Shown here in pieces: positions 1 to 7,974 of a stretch of 64,000 bases of DNA (its first letter is position 1; each line of letters starts with the position of its first letter). The stretch comes from CAZRAL01 sp964598005 (GTDB taxonomy: Bacteria > Pseudomonadota > Gammaproteobacteria > Burkholderiales > Usitatibacteraceae): the NCBI GenBank assembly GCA_964598005.1, contig CAZRAL010000003.1:30926-94925 (forward strand), written 5' to 3'. Position numbers and translations under genes: made by a program. Below the pieces are notes generated by a model. That model searched no databases. It had not been told where the DNA came from and worked only from the letters and a program-made list of their open reading frames with translations.

Positions 1-1
1 T

Positions 2-229
2 GCTGAGGAGTTGCTAGCATGCATGGCCTCCAGAGAACCCATGACCAAACGAACCGGCTCGTGGGATCCGCGCTTGCACGGAATTGGGGCGCAAATCCTG
101 CGCCAATTGAATGTCCGTAAACTGCGCATCATGGCGTGGCCGAAAAAAATACCGTCGATGGCGGGTTTCGATCTGGAGATCGTGGACTATGTACCGCCCA
201 CCTCAGAACGTAAATTGAAAGCGGTATAA
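2..229 (+). CDS. ribBA: RibBA C-terminal end (partial)
   Basis: This is the last 75 or so residues of a protein whose start lies before the window; the frame is open to the window edge. The residues around GAQILRQLNVRKLRIM and the ending GFDLEIVDYVP match the tail of the GTP cyclohydrolase II-like domain of bifunctional 3,4-dihydroxy-2-butanone 4-phosphate synthase/GTP cyclohydrolase II proteins. Only 4 bases separate it from ribH, so the two are probably one riboflavin transcription unit. Whether the cyclohydrolase half is catalytically complete cannot be judged, because the zinc-binding cysteines lie upstream of this fragment. Confidence 0.85.
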   Translation, partial: AEELLACMASREPMTKRTGSWDPRLHGIGAQILRQLNVRKLRIMAWPKKIPSMAGFDLEIVDYVPPTSERKLKAV

Positions 230-233
230 ATCC

Positions 234-689
234 ATGGCTATTCAACTCGATGGGGCTGGTCTGAAAATTGCTATCGTTCACAGCCGATTCAATGCATCCA
301 TTGTCAATCGCATGGTGGAGGCCTGCGAAAAGGAGCTGCGCCAATGTGGTGTAAAAAAGGAAAACATTACGCTTGCTGCCGTGCCGGGAGCCCTGGAAAT
401 GCCGGTCGTTTTGCAAGCTTTGGCCCTCACGCAAAAATATCAGGCGCTGATTGCCATTGGTGCGGTGATCCGTGGTGAAACCTATCACTTCGAAATTGTG
501 GCCAATGAATCTTGTCGTGGTGTGATGGACGTTATGCTACAAACCGGGGTACCCATTGCGAATGGAATTTTGACTACCAACACCGATGAGCAGGCGCAAG
601 CCCGTACGCAGGAAAAAGGTGCCGATTGCGCTCGTGTAGCCATTGAAATGGCGCATTTGCTGCGCGGCATTACGCAGTCGGCTGCATGA
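234..689 (+). CDS. ribH: 6,7-dimethyl-8-ribityllumazine synthase
   Basis: RibH condenses 5-amino-6-ribitylaminouracil with 3,4-dihydroxy-2-butanone 4-phosphate to lumazine, the penultimate step of riboflavin synthesis. The 151-residue length is usual. Family landmarks visible are the N-terminal IAIVHSRFN strand, the VPGALEMP loop near residues 50-57 and RGETYHFE around residue 85, where the conserved histidine sits. The ATG is 4 bases after the ribBA stop, and the 3' end overlaps the nusB start by 4 bases, the common ribBA-ribH-nusB arrangement. Confidence 0.97.
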   Translation: MAIQLDGAGLKIAIVHSRFNASIVNRMVEACEKELRQCGVKKENITLAAVPGALEMPVVLQALALTQKYQALIAIGAVIRGETYHFEIVANESCRGVMDVMLQTGVPIANGILTTNTDEQAQARTQEKGADCARVAIEMAHLLRGITQSAA

Positions 690-1141
690 TGAAAGAAAAA
701 AAACAGCCAACGGGGAATCGCCGGCGTAAGTCACGTGAATTTGCGCTGCAGGCGCTTTATCAATGGCAATTAGCCAGCCCTGGTACAGCCGAACTTGAAC
801 AGCAATACCGCGCTGCAGAAGGTTTTTCAAAAGCGGATCCGCAGTTTTTTCTTACGCTGGTAACCGGGGCGATACAAATTGCTCCCGATTTGCAGGAAAA
901 AATGGCTGCATACCTGGATCGCACCTGGCAAGAAATCAGTCCGATTGAGCGGGGCATACTTTTATTGGCGGGTTATGAGTTGATTATGCAACCTGCCACG
1001 CCTTATCGCGTCATCATCAATGAGGCCATCGAACTGGCCAAAAGCTACGGCGGCACGGAAGGGCACAAATATGTAAATGGGGTGCTGGACAAGCTGGCTG
1101 CTGCGGTTCGCGCTGAAGAAATTGCTCGTCCGCGGGCTTGA
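686..1141 (+). CDS. nusB: Transcription antitermination factor NusB
   Basis: NusB binds boxA RNA together with NusE (ribosomal protein S10) in antitermination complexes on rRNA operons. The protein has 151 residues. It carries the typical RRKSREFALQALYQW start and the C-terminal NEAIELAKSYGG and KYVNGVLDKLA helices. The start overlaps the ribH stop (ATGA), suggesting translational coupling. A family A repeat element begins about 20 bases after its stop. Confidence 0.97.
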   Translation: MMKEKKQPTGNRRRKSREFALQALYQWQLASPGTAELEQQYRAAEGFSKADPQFFLTLVTGAIQIAPDLQEKMAAYLDRTWQEISPIERGILLLAGYELIMQPATPYRVIINEAIELAKSYGGTEGHKYVNGVLDKLAAAVRAEEIARPRA

Positions 1142-1162
1142 TCCCTTGTCGAATGTAAATAA

Positions 1163-1435
1163 CTGATGTTACGCAGAAGCAAAGCAGCTGCCTATGAATG
1201 GTCAATCCGTGAAAAGATTTCCGCTTAGGTTCCCCTCTTTGGAAAAGAGGGGCGGAGGGGAGATTTGCGGTCGCTTAACCTGCGACAAGCAGCGAAAATC
1301 CCTCTCGATCCCCCTTTAAAAAGGGGGAAATCTGGTTGTGGATTGTTGAAACAGTGAAGCGATGCCGAAGCAAAATGATTTTTCTGTAACATGGATTTTC
1401 CTGGCAAAAAATTCCTTGGCGATGCGTAATATCAG
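1163..1435. repeat. Family A MITE-like element, copy 1
   Basis: This non-coding element fills the nusB-thiL gap. Its ends form an inverted repeat: CTGATGTTACGCA on the left and TGCGTAATATCAG on the right, with one mismatch. The 7 bases TAAATAA occur directly outside both ends (1156-1162 and 1436-1442), an apparent target-site duplication; an adjoining G makes it 8 if shared. The interior has two G/C-tract hairpins (CCCCTCTTT..AAAGAGGGG types). The same sequence occurs in inverted orientation at 44076-44349. The element ends 28 bases before the thiL ATG, so any thiL promoter between nusB and thiL lies within or around it. Confidence 0.85.
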
Positions 1436-1463
1436 TAAATAAATTTTTGACCAAAATGCTTCC

Positions 1464-2447
1464 ATGCTGGGACAAACACCCGAATTCAGATTAATCGCTC
1501 GTCATTTTGTACGCCCTGTATCCGGTGTGGTACTGGGCATTGGCGACGATTGCGCGCTGGTGCGGCCGTCAGCTGATCGGGAACTCGCGATCTCGACCGA
1601 TACGCTCGTGAGTGGCAGGCATTTTTTTGCCGACGCTGATCCGTATGGCGTAGGGCATAAAGCGCTGGCCGTTAACTTGTCCGACCTGGCCGCAATGGGC
1701 GCCGCGCCGCGCTGGGTAACGCTGGCGCTGACCTTGCCGCATATCGATGAGGCGTGGCTTTCCGAGCTGTCGCGTGGGCTGTTTTCCCTGGCCGACCTGC
1801 ACGGAGTGGCCCTGATCGGGGGCGATACGACCCGTGGCCCCTTGTCGCTGACCTTGACCGTGATCGGCGAAGTGCCGCCCGGTCAAGCACTGCGACGCGA
1901 CGAGGCAAAGGCTGCTGATGACATCTGGGTATCCGGCTCGCTGGGCGATGCCGCGCTGACGCTGGCGCATCTTCAAGGGCGTATTCAGCTTGGCCACGAG
2001 GATTTTCAATCCATTGCCCATCGGCTGCATTGCCCCGTGCCACGGATTGCCCTTGGCTTGGCCTTACGCGGCGTCGCACATGCGGCCATCGATATTTCCG
2101 ATGGGCTAGTGGCTGATTTACGGCATATCTGTCAACGATCCGGCTGCGCTGCACAATTGTTTTTAGAGGCGCTGCCGCGATCGCGCGTATTACAATCGGT
2201 AGCCGAGCCGCTTAACCATGAATGTTTGCTTTCAGGCGGCGATGACTATGAGTTGTGTTTTACCGCATCGCCTCTGCAACGCGCGAAAATCGATGACATC
2301 GCCCGCGCCTTGACACTGGGCCTACACCGTATCGGTTTCATGGTGGAAGGGGAGGCAGAAGTAAAAGTAGTAGATCGTGAGGGTAAATGCTTTCAACCCG
2401 TAAAAGCCGGATTCGATCATTTTGCCGATAGTTTTCCATCGATATGA
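1464..2447 (+). CDS. thiL: Thiamine-monophosphate kinase
   Basis: ThiL phosphorylates thiamine monophosphate to the cofactor thiamine diphosphate using ATP. The 327 residues show the PurM/ThiL family pattern: GIGDDCA near residues 26-31, STDTLVSGRHF near 44-54, NLSDLAAMGA at 71-80, GGDTTRG, and DISDGLVADL. The acidic residues in these motifs bind magnesium and nucleotide. The stop overlaps the pgpA start by 4 bases. Its separation from nusB by a repeat element suggests it is read from a different or rebuilt promoter. Confidence 0.96.
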   Translation: MLGQTPEFRLIARHFVRPVSGVVLGIGDDCALVRPSADRELAISTDTLVSGRHFFADADPYGVGHKALAVNLSDLAAMGAAPRWVTLALTLPHIDEAWLSELSRGLFSLADLHGVALIGGDTTRGPLSLTLTVIGEVPPGQALRRDEAKAADDIWVSGSLGDAALTLAHLQGRIQLGHEDFQSIAHRLHCPVPRIALGLALRGVAHAAIDISDGLVADLRHICQRSGCAAQLFLEALPRSRVLQSVAEPLNHECLLSGGDDYELCFTASPLQRAKIDDIARALTLGLHRIGFMVEGEAEVKVVDREGKCFQPVKAGFDHFADSFPSI

Positions 2448-2935
2448 AACCTGATCGTCAATTTCTGCTGGCGCATCCCGCCCATTTTATTGCGCTAGGC
2501 ATGGGGGCAGGCCTGGCGCGCCATGCGCCGGGGACTTGGGGCACGCTGGTGGCATTTCCCTTGTTTTGGCTGGCCAGCTTGATCCCCTTGACCGGAGCAA
2601 TGGGCGTACTGGTTTTGTTTTTGTTTATGGTCGGTGTCTGGGCGGCTGCGCGTACCGGGCAGGATTGCGGCATAGCCGATCATGGCAGTATCGTGATTGA
2701 CGAAATCGCCGCATTTTTTCTGGTACTGATCTTTACTCCCCCGCGCTGGAGTTGGTATGGGGTGGCGTTTCTGTTATTCAGACTATTCGATATCTGGAAA
2801 CCCTGGCCGATTCGGTATTTTGACCGCTCGCTAAAAGGTGGGTTCGGTGTGATGTTCGATGATTTGCTGGCGGCTGTGTTTTCCATTGCTGCGCTTTTTT
2901 TGCTTCGCCACCTTATTGAAGGAGCCGTGTCATGA
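2444..2935 (+). CDS. pgpA: Phosphatidylglycerophosphatase A
   Basis: PgpA removes the 3' phosphate from phosphatidylglycerophosphate to give phosphatidylglycerol at the inner membrane. The 163-residue protein has several hydrophobic segments and the family motifs GLARHAPGTWGTL near the N terminus, DHGSIVIDEIAAFF in the middle, and KPWPIRYFDRSLKGGFGV followed by FDDLLAA. It overlaps thiL upstream and ugpQ downstream by 4 bases each, forming a tight thiL-pgpA-ugpQ unit. The coupling with a glycerophosphodiesterase fits a phospholipid-metabolism role. Confidence 0.95.
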   Translation: MKPDRQFLLAHPAHFIALGMGAGLARHAPGTWGTLVAFPLFWLASLIPLTGAMGVLVLFLFMVGVWAAARTGQDCGIADHGSIVIDEIAAFFLVLIFTPPRWSWYGVAFLLFRLFDIWKPWPIRYFDRSLKGGFGVMFDDLLAAVFSIAALFLLRHLIEGAVS

Positions 2936-3717
2936 GTAGAACCAACGCAAACTGGCCTTATCCGCTACTGTTCGCGCATCGCGGTGGTGGATCGCTGGCG
3001 CCGGAAAATACGCTGGCCGCGATGAAAAAAGGCTATGAGCGCGGGTACTTTGCATTTGAATTCGATGTCAAACTCACCGCTGATGATATTGCGATTCTGA
3101 TGCATGATTCAACGCTGGAACGAACGACCAATGGGCAGGGATTTGTCGCCGAAAAAACCATTGCGGAGCTTGAGCAGCTCGATGCCGGAAGCTGGCATGG
3201 TGCGGCATTTCGCGGCGAACCCGTGGCCCGCTTTTCAACCGTCGCCAAGTATTTACACGGCCTTGGTTTGATGGCGAACGTCGAAATCAAACCCTGCGCG
3301 GGCCGTGAAATGGTGACGGGGAAAAGGGTTGCCGAACTATGCCGCGAGCTATGGGCCGATCGGCTGGTACAACCCTTGATCTCATCGTTCAGTATCGAGA
3401 CGTTGCGCGCGGCGCGTGCCGCAGCATCGGCATTGCCTATGGGATTACTGGTTGAACAGCCCGTAAAAGAACATTTGCCGCTTTTGCAGGAATTACAGTG
3501 CGTATCGATCCATGCGCATCACCAGCATATTACGCCTGATGGGGTGCGATTTTTTCACGACCTTGGCTATCGCGTATTGACCTACACGGTAAACGATCCC
3601 GCGCGCGTGCGGGAATTGCTGGAGATGGGAGTAGACGGACTGTTTACCGACCGCCTCGATGAAATGGCCAGGCAGTTTCCGGATGGGCTAAGGGGCCCTA
3701 TAGGTTTTAAAAATTAA
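2932..3717 (+). CDS. ugpQ: Glycerophosphodiester phosphodiesterase
   Basis: This enzyme hydrolyses glycerophosphodiesters from phospholipid turnover to glycerol 3-phosphate and an alcohol. The 261-residue protein lacks a signal peptide, pointing to a cytoplasmic UgpQ-type enzyme. The GDPD motifs are clear: FAHRGGGSLAPENTL with His16, EFDVKLTADD, and HDSTLERTTNG near residues 59-69. Further matches are NVEIKPC and the C-terminal VDGLFTDR. The start overlaps pgpA by 4 bases. Confidence 0.94.
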   Translation: MSRTNANWPYPLLFAHRGGGSLAPENTLAAMKKGYERGYFAFEFDVKLTADDIAILMHDSTLERTTNGQGFVAEKTIAELEQLDAGSWHGAAFRGEPVARFSTVAKYLHGLGLMANVEIKPCAGREMVTGKRVAELCRELWADRLVQPLISSFSIETLRAARAAASALPMGLLVEQPVKEHLPLLQELQCVSIHAHHQHITPDGVRFFHDLGYRVLTYTVNDPARVRELLEMGVDGLFTDRLDEMARQFPDGLRGPIGFKN

Positions 3718-3738
3718 TCGATTTTAGAAGCAAAAAAC

Positions 3739-3774
3739 CTCCCGGTTATGACCTTGATCGGTCATAACCGGGAG
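3739..3774 (-). terminator. Intrinsic terminator
   Basis: A perfect 15-bp stem (CTCCCGGTTATGACC and its complement) with a 6-base loop lies between the convergent ugpQ and the protease gene. Read on the minus strand it is followed by TTTTTT (complement of 3732-3737), so it is best placed to end the minus-strand protease transcript. It may also stop ugpQ read-through. Confidence 0.85.
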
Positions 3775-3800
3775 AACATTCAGGAACGTACGATACTTGC

Positions 3801-5987
3801 TTACGGGACTACGTTAAACTCAGCGGACTCCACATACCAGGTGACATCCCCCAAAGTCTTATATTCCAGGCGAACCTGCGTGGTATAAGGCATCACCAGC
3901 TGGGAGGGGAACACAATTGCGGGGAATACTGCCTTGCTACCCGGCGCCCCATATTCGACATTGAGCTTCCGCCAGCTAAACCAGGGATCCCTATAAGAAA
4001 TCACCAGCGAAAAAAACTTGGCTTGGCTGGCTGCAAAATTGGGCAACCAGGTGATATCGTAGGGCATCCCTGCCGTGAGCATCTTGTTAGCCTGTGGAAA
4101 AATAAACCAGGGCTTGTCACCGTTTACTGTCACCGGCACGTCGGCTGATACAAAAGCCGGGAAACCGGCGCCAGCATCCGCATTCGTATCCCAGGCGGTA
4201 GCGCGAAAGGTTAACTGTGCGGCCTCAGTCATCAATGGATCCCATTGCGTCCCTAGCGGCGTCTTTTTATTGGGAAACGAGCGAGAATAATATTTCAAAT
4301 AATGAAAGGGGATTGGAATAATAAAATTGTGGTCGGCAATTTGAGGCGGGAAGGAGCGATAGACAGGGCCTGGATTGGTGCCGAACAGATCGATTTGTTC
4401 CCAATTGACTCTGCCAGCGCCTTCCAGCTTGGCCTTCTGGGGAATAAGGGAGGGGTCCTTATTTTGAAAAGCGGCCGTGACCAGATCGTCCAGCTCGGGG
4501 TCGGCCAGATGGGCAGTCAACTCAAAGCGTACATCTTTTGGAACGACATTGAGTTGGGGGTTCTTGCTGACCGTTAAAACGGGAGGTCTATTTTTGGTAG
4601 GTGCATGGGAAATACAGGTATTGGAGGCTTCCAGGTTAGTGAGAAAAGCGTTGATTTGCTCGATCGATTTGCCGTGGAAGTAATAAAATTTATTGGGGTC
4701 ATAAGGTTCGACAATATCCGGCGCACATTGCCCGATGTACGACATACGCGTGCTGCCGCTGCCGGGCTCGATGGCGCTAGAGGCATTAAAAGTCGATGCG
4801 CAGTCGCCAATCTGTGAAGAAAATGTATGAAGAGCCCCCATCAGATGGCCCAGTTCGTGCAACGCACCTTCTATATGTTGAATTTTGTCAAACCCATCTT
4901 TCGGCGGGGCTCTGTATGATTTGCCTTTATGGAGAGGATCGCACAATCCTGATATGTAGGCTTTAGACTCAGAGGGGTCAGTGTTAATACTATCGTCAAT
5001 GGCTCCTAACACCATCCCTGCATCCCACCAAGCAGCCAAATTGGGTTGTCCACTGACAATCCAGGCTTGAAATTCATGATTGGCAATGGCCCATCCTACT
5101 GCAGTGAAGGGAACGCTAGGATCGCCAAAAATACTGTTGCTGGGTTGCCCCGAAAAACCGCCTTGGGGTTGCACAATAAACTTTACCCCATCTTTTTCGG
5201 GCTCCAATAGCTCTCCATTGGGGCCAAGAGCACTAATCGGATCGATCGTAACACCGATCTCAGCCATCAATAGGGCATTCACCTGCATAGAAAAATTCGT
5301 TACCCAATCGACCACCTTCTGGTTGAACACCAAAGGATCGCCATTCGGATCGATGGTATGGAAAATATTATCAGTCAGGGTAAAAAACAACCCAATATGG
5401 CGCAGTCTCACCAAACCATTAGCGTCTACGGGCGATTTGAAATCGGCGGGGTTGAGATCAGGCTCCAATTTTGCAGAATGAGATTCCAGTGCTTCCACAA
5501 CAGCCGTATCGCCAGAACCTGGCTTGCCATCGCCAACTTGTAATGACTTGGATTGCACTAGAATTCGCCCGGCTTCGCTGTTTTGCACAATCGCGCTGAA
5601 ACTCTGGTCACTAATAAAACCTTGCACCCGATCGCCGTTTTTTGCAGTACCTGCAAAGCCAAGATAAAAATGTTGTACAGGAGCAAATTGCCTGCCTGTC
5701 CACATAACTTGACCGATGTGCTTGGTAACACCTTGTACTGTGAACTCGGCAAACCCCTGATTGCCGAGCGGGATAGTAATAGTAGTGGGGGCTTTTTTAT
5801 CTCGGCTTTCCTGTAGAAGCGCGTAAACCCTATCAAATTCGAACGATACCTCTTCAGTCGGGAGGGATGAAGAAGAGTCTGTGTACACCACCGTAACCGT
5901 GGTTTGCGAAGCCGGGCGCGGGATTTCGGCATGTGCTTGGAAGATAGCGAGTGCTGCTACAACAGCACTCCATTGCAAAAGTTTCAT
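3801..5987 (-). CDS. Secreted metzincin-like zinc metalloprotease
   Basis: This 728-residue protein begins with a clear signal peptide (MKLLQWSAVVAALAIFQAHA). Near residues 377-387 it has HELGHLMGALH, the HExxHxxxxxH zinc site of metzincins, and about 30 residues later RMSYIG, a plausible Met-turn. It is therefore probably an exported zinc endopeptidase of the reprolysin-like group. The C-terminal 300 residues look like beta-rich accessory domains but I do not recognise them. I chose the ATG before the signal peptide; an upstream in-frame start would add 39 residues without signal character. Substrate is unknown. The gene stands alone, with an intrinsic terminator after it. Confidence 0.75.
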   Translation of the reverse strand: MKLLQWSAVVAALAIFQAHAEIPRPASQTTVTVVYTDSSSSLPTEEVSFEFDRVYALLQESRDKKAPTTITIPLGNQGFAEFTVQGVTKHIGQVMWTGRQFAPVQHFYLGFAGTAKNGDRVQGFISDQSFSAIVQNSEAGRILVQSKSLQVGDGKPGSGDTAVVEALESHSAKLEPDLNPADFKSPVDANGLVRLRHIGLFFTLTDNIFHTIDPNGDPLVFNQKVVDWVTNFSMQVNALLMAEIGVTIDPISALGPNGELLEPEKDGVKFIVQPQGGFSGQPSNSIFGDPSVPFTAVGWAIANHEFQAWIVSGQPNLAAWWDAGMVLGAIDDSINTDPSESKAYISGLCDPLHKGKSYRAPPKDGFDKIQHIEGALHELGHLMGALHTFSSQIGDCASTFNASSAIEPGSGSTRMSYIGQCAPDIVEPYDPNKFYYFHGKSIEQINAFLTNLEASNTCISHAPTKNRPPVLTVSKNPQLNVVPKDVRFELTAHLADPELDDLVTAAFQNKDPSLIPQKAKLEGAGRVNWEQIDLFGTNPGPVYRSFPPQIADHNFIIPIPFHYLKYYSRSFPNKKTPLGTQWDPLMTEAAQLTFRATAWDTNADAGAGFPAFVSADVPVTVNGDKPWFIFPQANKMLTAGMPYDITWLPNFAASQAKFFSLVISYRDPWFSWRKLNVEYGAPGSKAVFPAIVFPSQLVMPYTTQVRLEYKTLGDVTWYVESAEFNVVP

Positions 5988-6186
5988 GGTGTTTTTTTCC
6001 CTGAAGAAAGAGTTAGGTAAGGTTAAATAATCTTTAATTATCATTAACTTATAGCGATTGATCGTCGCAAAATACAAGTCGTAAGTTTCTTCAGAAAGGT
6101 TCAATTTTTATTTATAGGCTTGCCGTAAACTCCGTTTAACGTTCTCGAAAAACTGGGCTTTATTAAAGTTGAATTTTTTCAATCAA

Positions 6187-6348
6187 ATGAGAAGAACTCG
6201 AACCACACAGTCGAGCTTCTGTGATGAACAAATACGAGCGATATTGAAACAAATCGAAGCAGGTGGCAGGGAACTGAACACTGCCGCTGCATACCGGAGA
6301 AGACCTATTGCGGCTGGGAAGCAAAAAAAGCCGTTAAAATTTTTCTGA
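6187..6348 (+). pseudogene. IS3-type transposase OrfA remnant
   Basis: A 53-codon frame starts MRRTRTTQSSFCDEQIRAIL and continues KQIEAGGRELNTAAAYRR. It resembles the N-terminal helix-turn-helix of IS3-family OrfA proteins (pattern: basic start, F-x-x-EQI-x-x-IL, E-A-G). It then loses similarity and ends after about 53 codons, where a real OrfA would have about 90-120. No OrfB or terminal repeats are visible nearby. I read it as the decayed left end of an insertion sequence in the 442-base gap between two minus-strand genes; the rest of that gap shows nothing I can name. Confidence 0.45.
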
Positions 6349-6429
6349 GGCTAATCGCATATAAAGATGTAAATGCTGTTGAGCCCTAGCATTATTGCTG
6401 GTCGCATTTTTTTCTGCTGCTGTTGGAAA

Positions 6430-7227
6430 TTAACTCTCCGGCTTTTTTAATAACGATTTGATCTGGGTGAGTAGCCCCGCTTTTTTTTCTTCAGGTGGAG
6501 GGGTTGAGTCGATAATGTAAGCAGGAATTTTGATCTCCGCAGCGCGCGCGAATGGCCCGGTTGAAACAGGATCGAAATCCGGATGGTAATTGAATTTTTT
6601 GAAACCCGATTTTTTGCCGATTAGCAGCATGGCGAATTCCTCCAATGCTTGCTCGGTCAATGATTCTGGTTTGAGCGTATAGCCCGTTGGGCCAAAATCT
6701 TCGACGTTTTTGAGCCTGAAATTAATCAGCCCGTTATCGAATTCGCCTGCGATAGCTGCACCACAGATTACCTCCTGGTCGATTTTAAAAATTTCGTAAA
6801 TCGCCAAACGTCGCTTATTGTGAAACGGCTCTGATACATAGCGCAAGTTACTTTGCCAAAGCAGATCGCGGAATTTTTCGATCTGTTCCGCATCGCGCCG
6901 AACGGTGATCTGACCGGGTTTGGTACGTTTGAAGGTAATGTCGAGGCTTTCAAATTGCTCGCTATCAATACGCCGAGATGTACGATATTCGATGCGGTAA
7001 TCGATTTGCATCAAATTTTCCAGAGCGCCGACGCCGTGCAAGTGGTATGACGTCTCGCAAAGCGGTTTGATGATATTGAGTTGTTTAAACAACTCATTGA
7101 AGTAGTCAAATATCTTGCGCAAACCTTGATCTATCGCTACGACATTGGTTTTTAAGGCATGTGTATTTACTGCTTCCCGGTTCCTGATGGAATTGGCTTC
7201 TTTTTTAAGGTCGTCGAGCAAGCTCAA
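6430..7227 (-). CDS. Hypothetical protein, 265 aa
   Basis: I do not recognise this protein. It has no signal peptide or membrane segment and is rich in charged residues. The N-terminal 60 residues (LLDDLKKEANSIRNREA onward) look like a coiled-coil or helical region. A middle section has alternating beta-like segments (IDYRIEYRTSRRI, LDITFKRTKPG). The tail is proline- and lysine-rich (TPPPEEKKAG), ending in LKSLLKKPES-like basic residues. Codon use looks like that of the neighbours, so it is probably a real cytoplasmic protein. It lies 39 bases downstream of the methyltransferase gene on the same strand and may be co-transcribed with it. Confidence 0.75.
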   Translation of the reverse strand: MSLLDDLKKEANSIRNREAVNTHALKTNVVAIDQGLRKIFDYFNELFKQLNIIKPLCETSYHLHGVGALENLMQIDYRIEYRTSRRIDSEQFESLDITFKRTKPGQITVRRDAEQIEKFRDLLWQSNLRYVSEPFHNKRRLAIYEIFKIDQEVICGAAIAGEFDNGLINFRLKNVEDFGPTGYTLKPESLTEQALEEFAMLLIGKKSGFKKFNYHPDFDPVSTGPFARAAEIKIPAYIIDSTPPPEEKKAGLLTQIKSLLKKPES

Positions 7228-7266
7228 TTTTTCCCCCTTGGAGAATAGTAGCTGTATTGTATTCGT

Positions 7267-7872
7267 CTATTTACGTTGCCAAATTTGCCATTTTTCCTTC
7301 TCTGCAAATACGGGAATCGAATCGGTTGGTATTTTTTCTTCGATCAACGTAAAGTTTTTGCTTAATAAAGCGGTTATTTCACCGTCCTTTAATCCAAATG
7401 GCGGGCCGCGTTCACCTTCGTCGAAAAAAAAGTAGCCAACTAACTGACCGCCCGGTTGTAGTAGCTTTGCCATATGCGCTGCCCAATTCGGCCGTAGACG
7501 TCGCGGTAAGGCGCACAAAAATGCCCGCTCATAAACAAGATCGTAGTGCTTTTCTCGTGGATCCAGCGTAAAAAAATCGTCAAGGCGTACGATGCTTGCA
7601 AAATGGCCTAGTAATGCCGTCGCGGTTTCGACGGCCTTGAGACTGAAATCGATCGCCAGCACATCCCAGCCACGTTCACAGAAATAGCGTGCTTCATAGG
7701 CCGCACCGCATCCTGGCACCAGTACACAGCGCGGCATGGTTTGTTTATCTGCATACTCCTGAATCAGTTGCGGTATTCCCGCTTGGTCCCAAGGTGTGTA
7801 GGCGGCCGCATAGCGGCTTTCCCAAAAAGCAACATCGGCGGGATCGTTTTTGGGGAAGAGGGGAGTGGGCAT
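7267..7872 (-). CDS. TPMT-like class I SAM-dependent methyltransferase
   Basis: The 201-residue protein resembles the thiopurine S-methyltransferase-like family. FWESRYAAAYTPWDQAG near the N terminus is characteristic. LVPGCGAAYEARYF is the SAM-binding motif I, DVLAIDFSLKAVE is motif II, and YDLVYERAFLCALPRRLR is the post-motif region. In bacteria this fold acts on small thiol, selenium, tellurium or halide substrates; which one applies here is unknown. The start at the ATG before PTPLFPKNDP is preferred, since the longer frame adds 21 residues outside the family pattern. Confidence 0.85.
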   Translation of the reverse strand: MPTPLFPKNDPADVAFWESRYAAAYTPWDQAGIPQLIQEYADKQTMPRCVLVPGCGAAYEARYFCERGWDVLAIDFSLKAVETATALLGHFASIVRLDDFFTLDPREKHYDLVYERAFLCALPRRLRPNWAAHMAKLLQPGGQLVGYFFFDEGERGPPFGLKDGEITALLSKNFTLIEEKIPTDSIPVFAEKEKWQIWQRK

Positions 7873-7974
7873 CCCGTTATTATAGAGGGCCGAAATAATA
7901 AGGCAGGCGAGGCATGGCTTTGACTTCCCCGGCACAGTCGGTTATGGTTTGCGAAGTTTTTACGCCCAATTTTT

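Noticed and set aside
6430..7872. Possible toxin-antitoxin or defence pair formed by the 265-residue hypothetical protein and the TPMT-like methyltransferase.
   Set aside because: Nothing in either sequence supports this; adjacency alone is not evidence.
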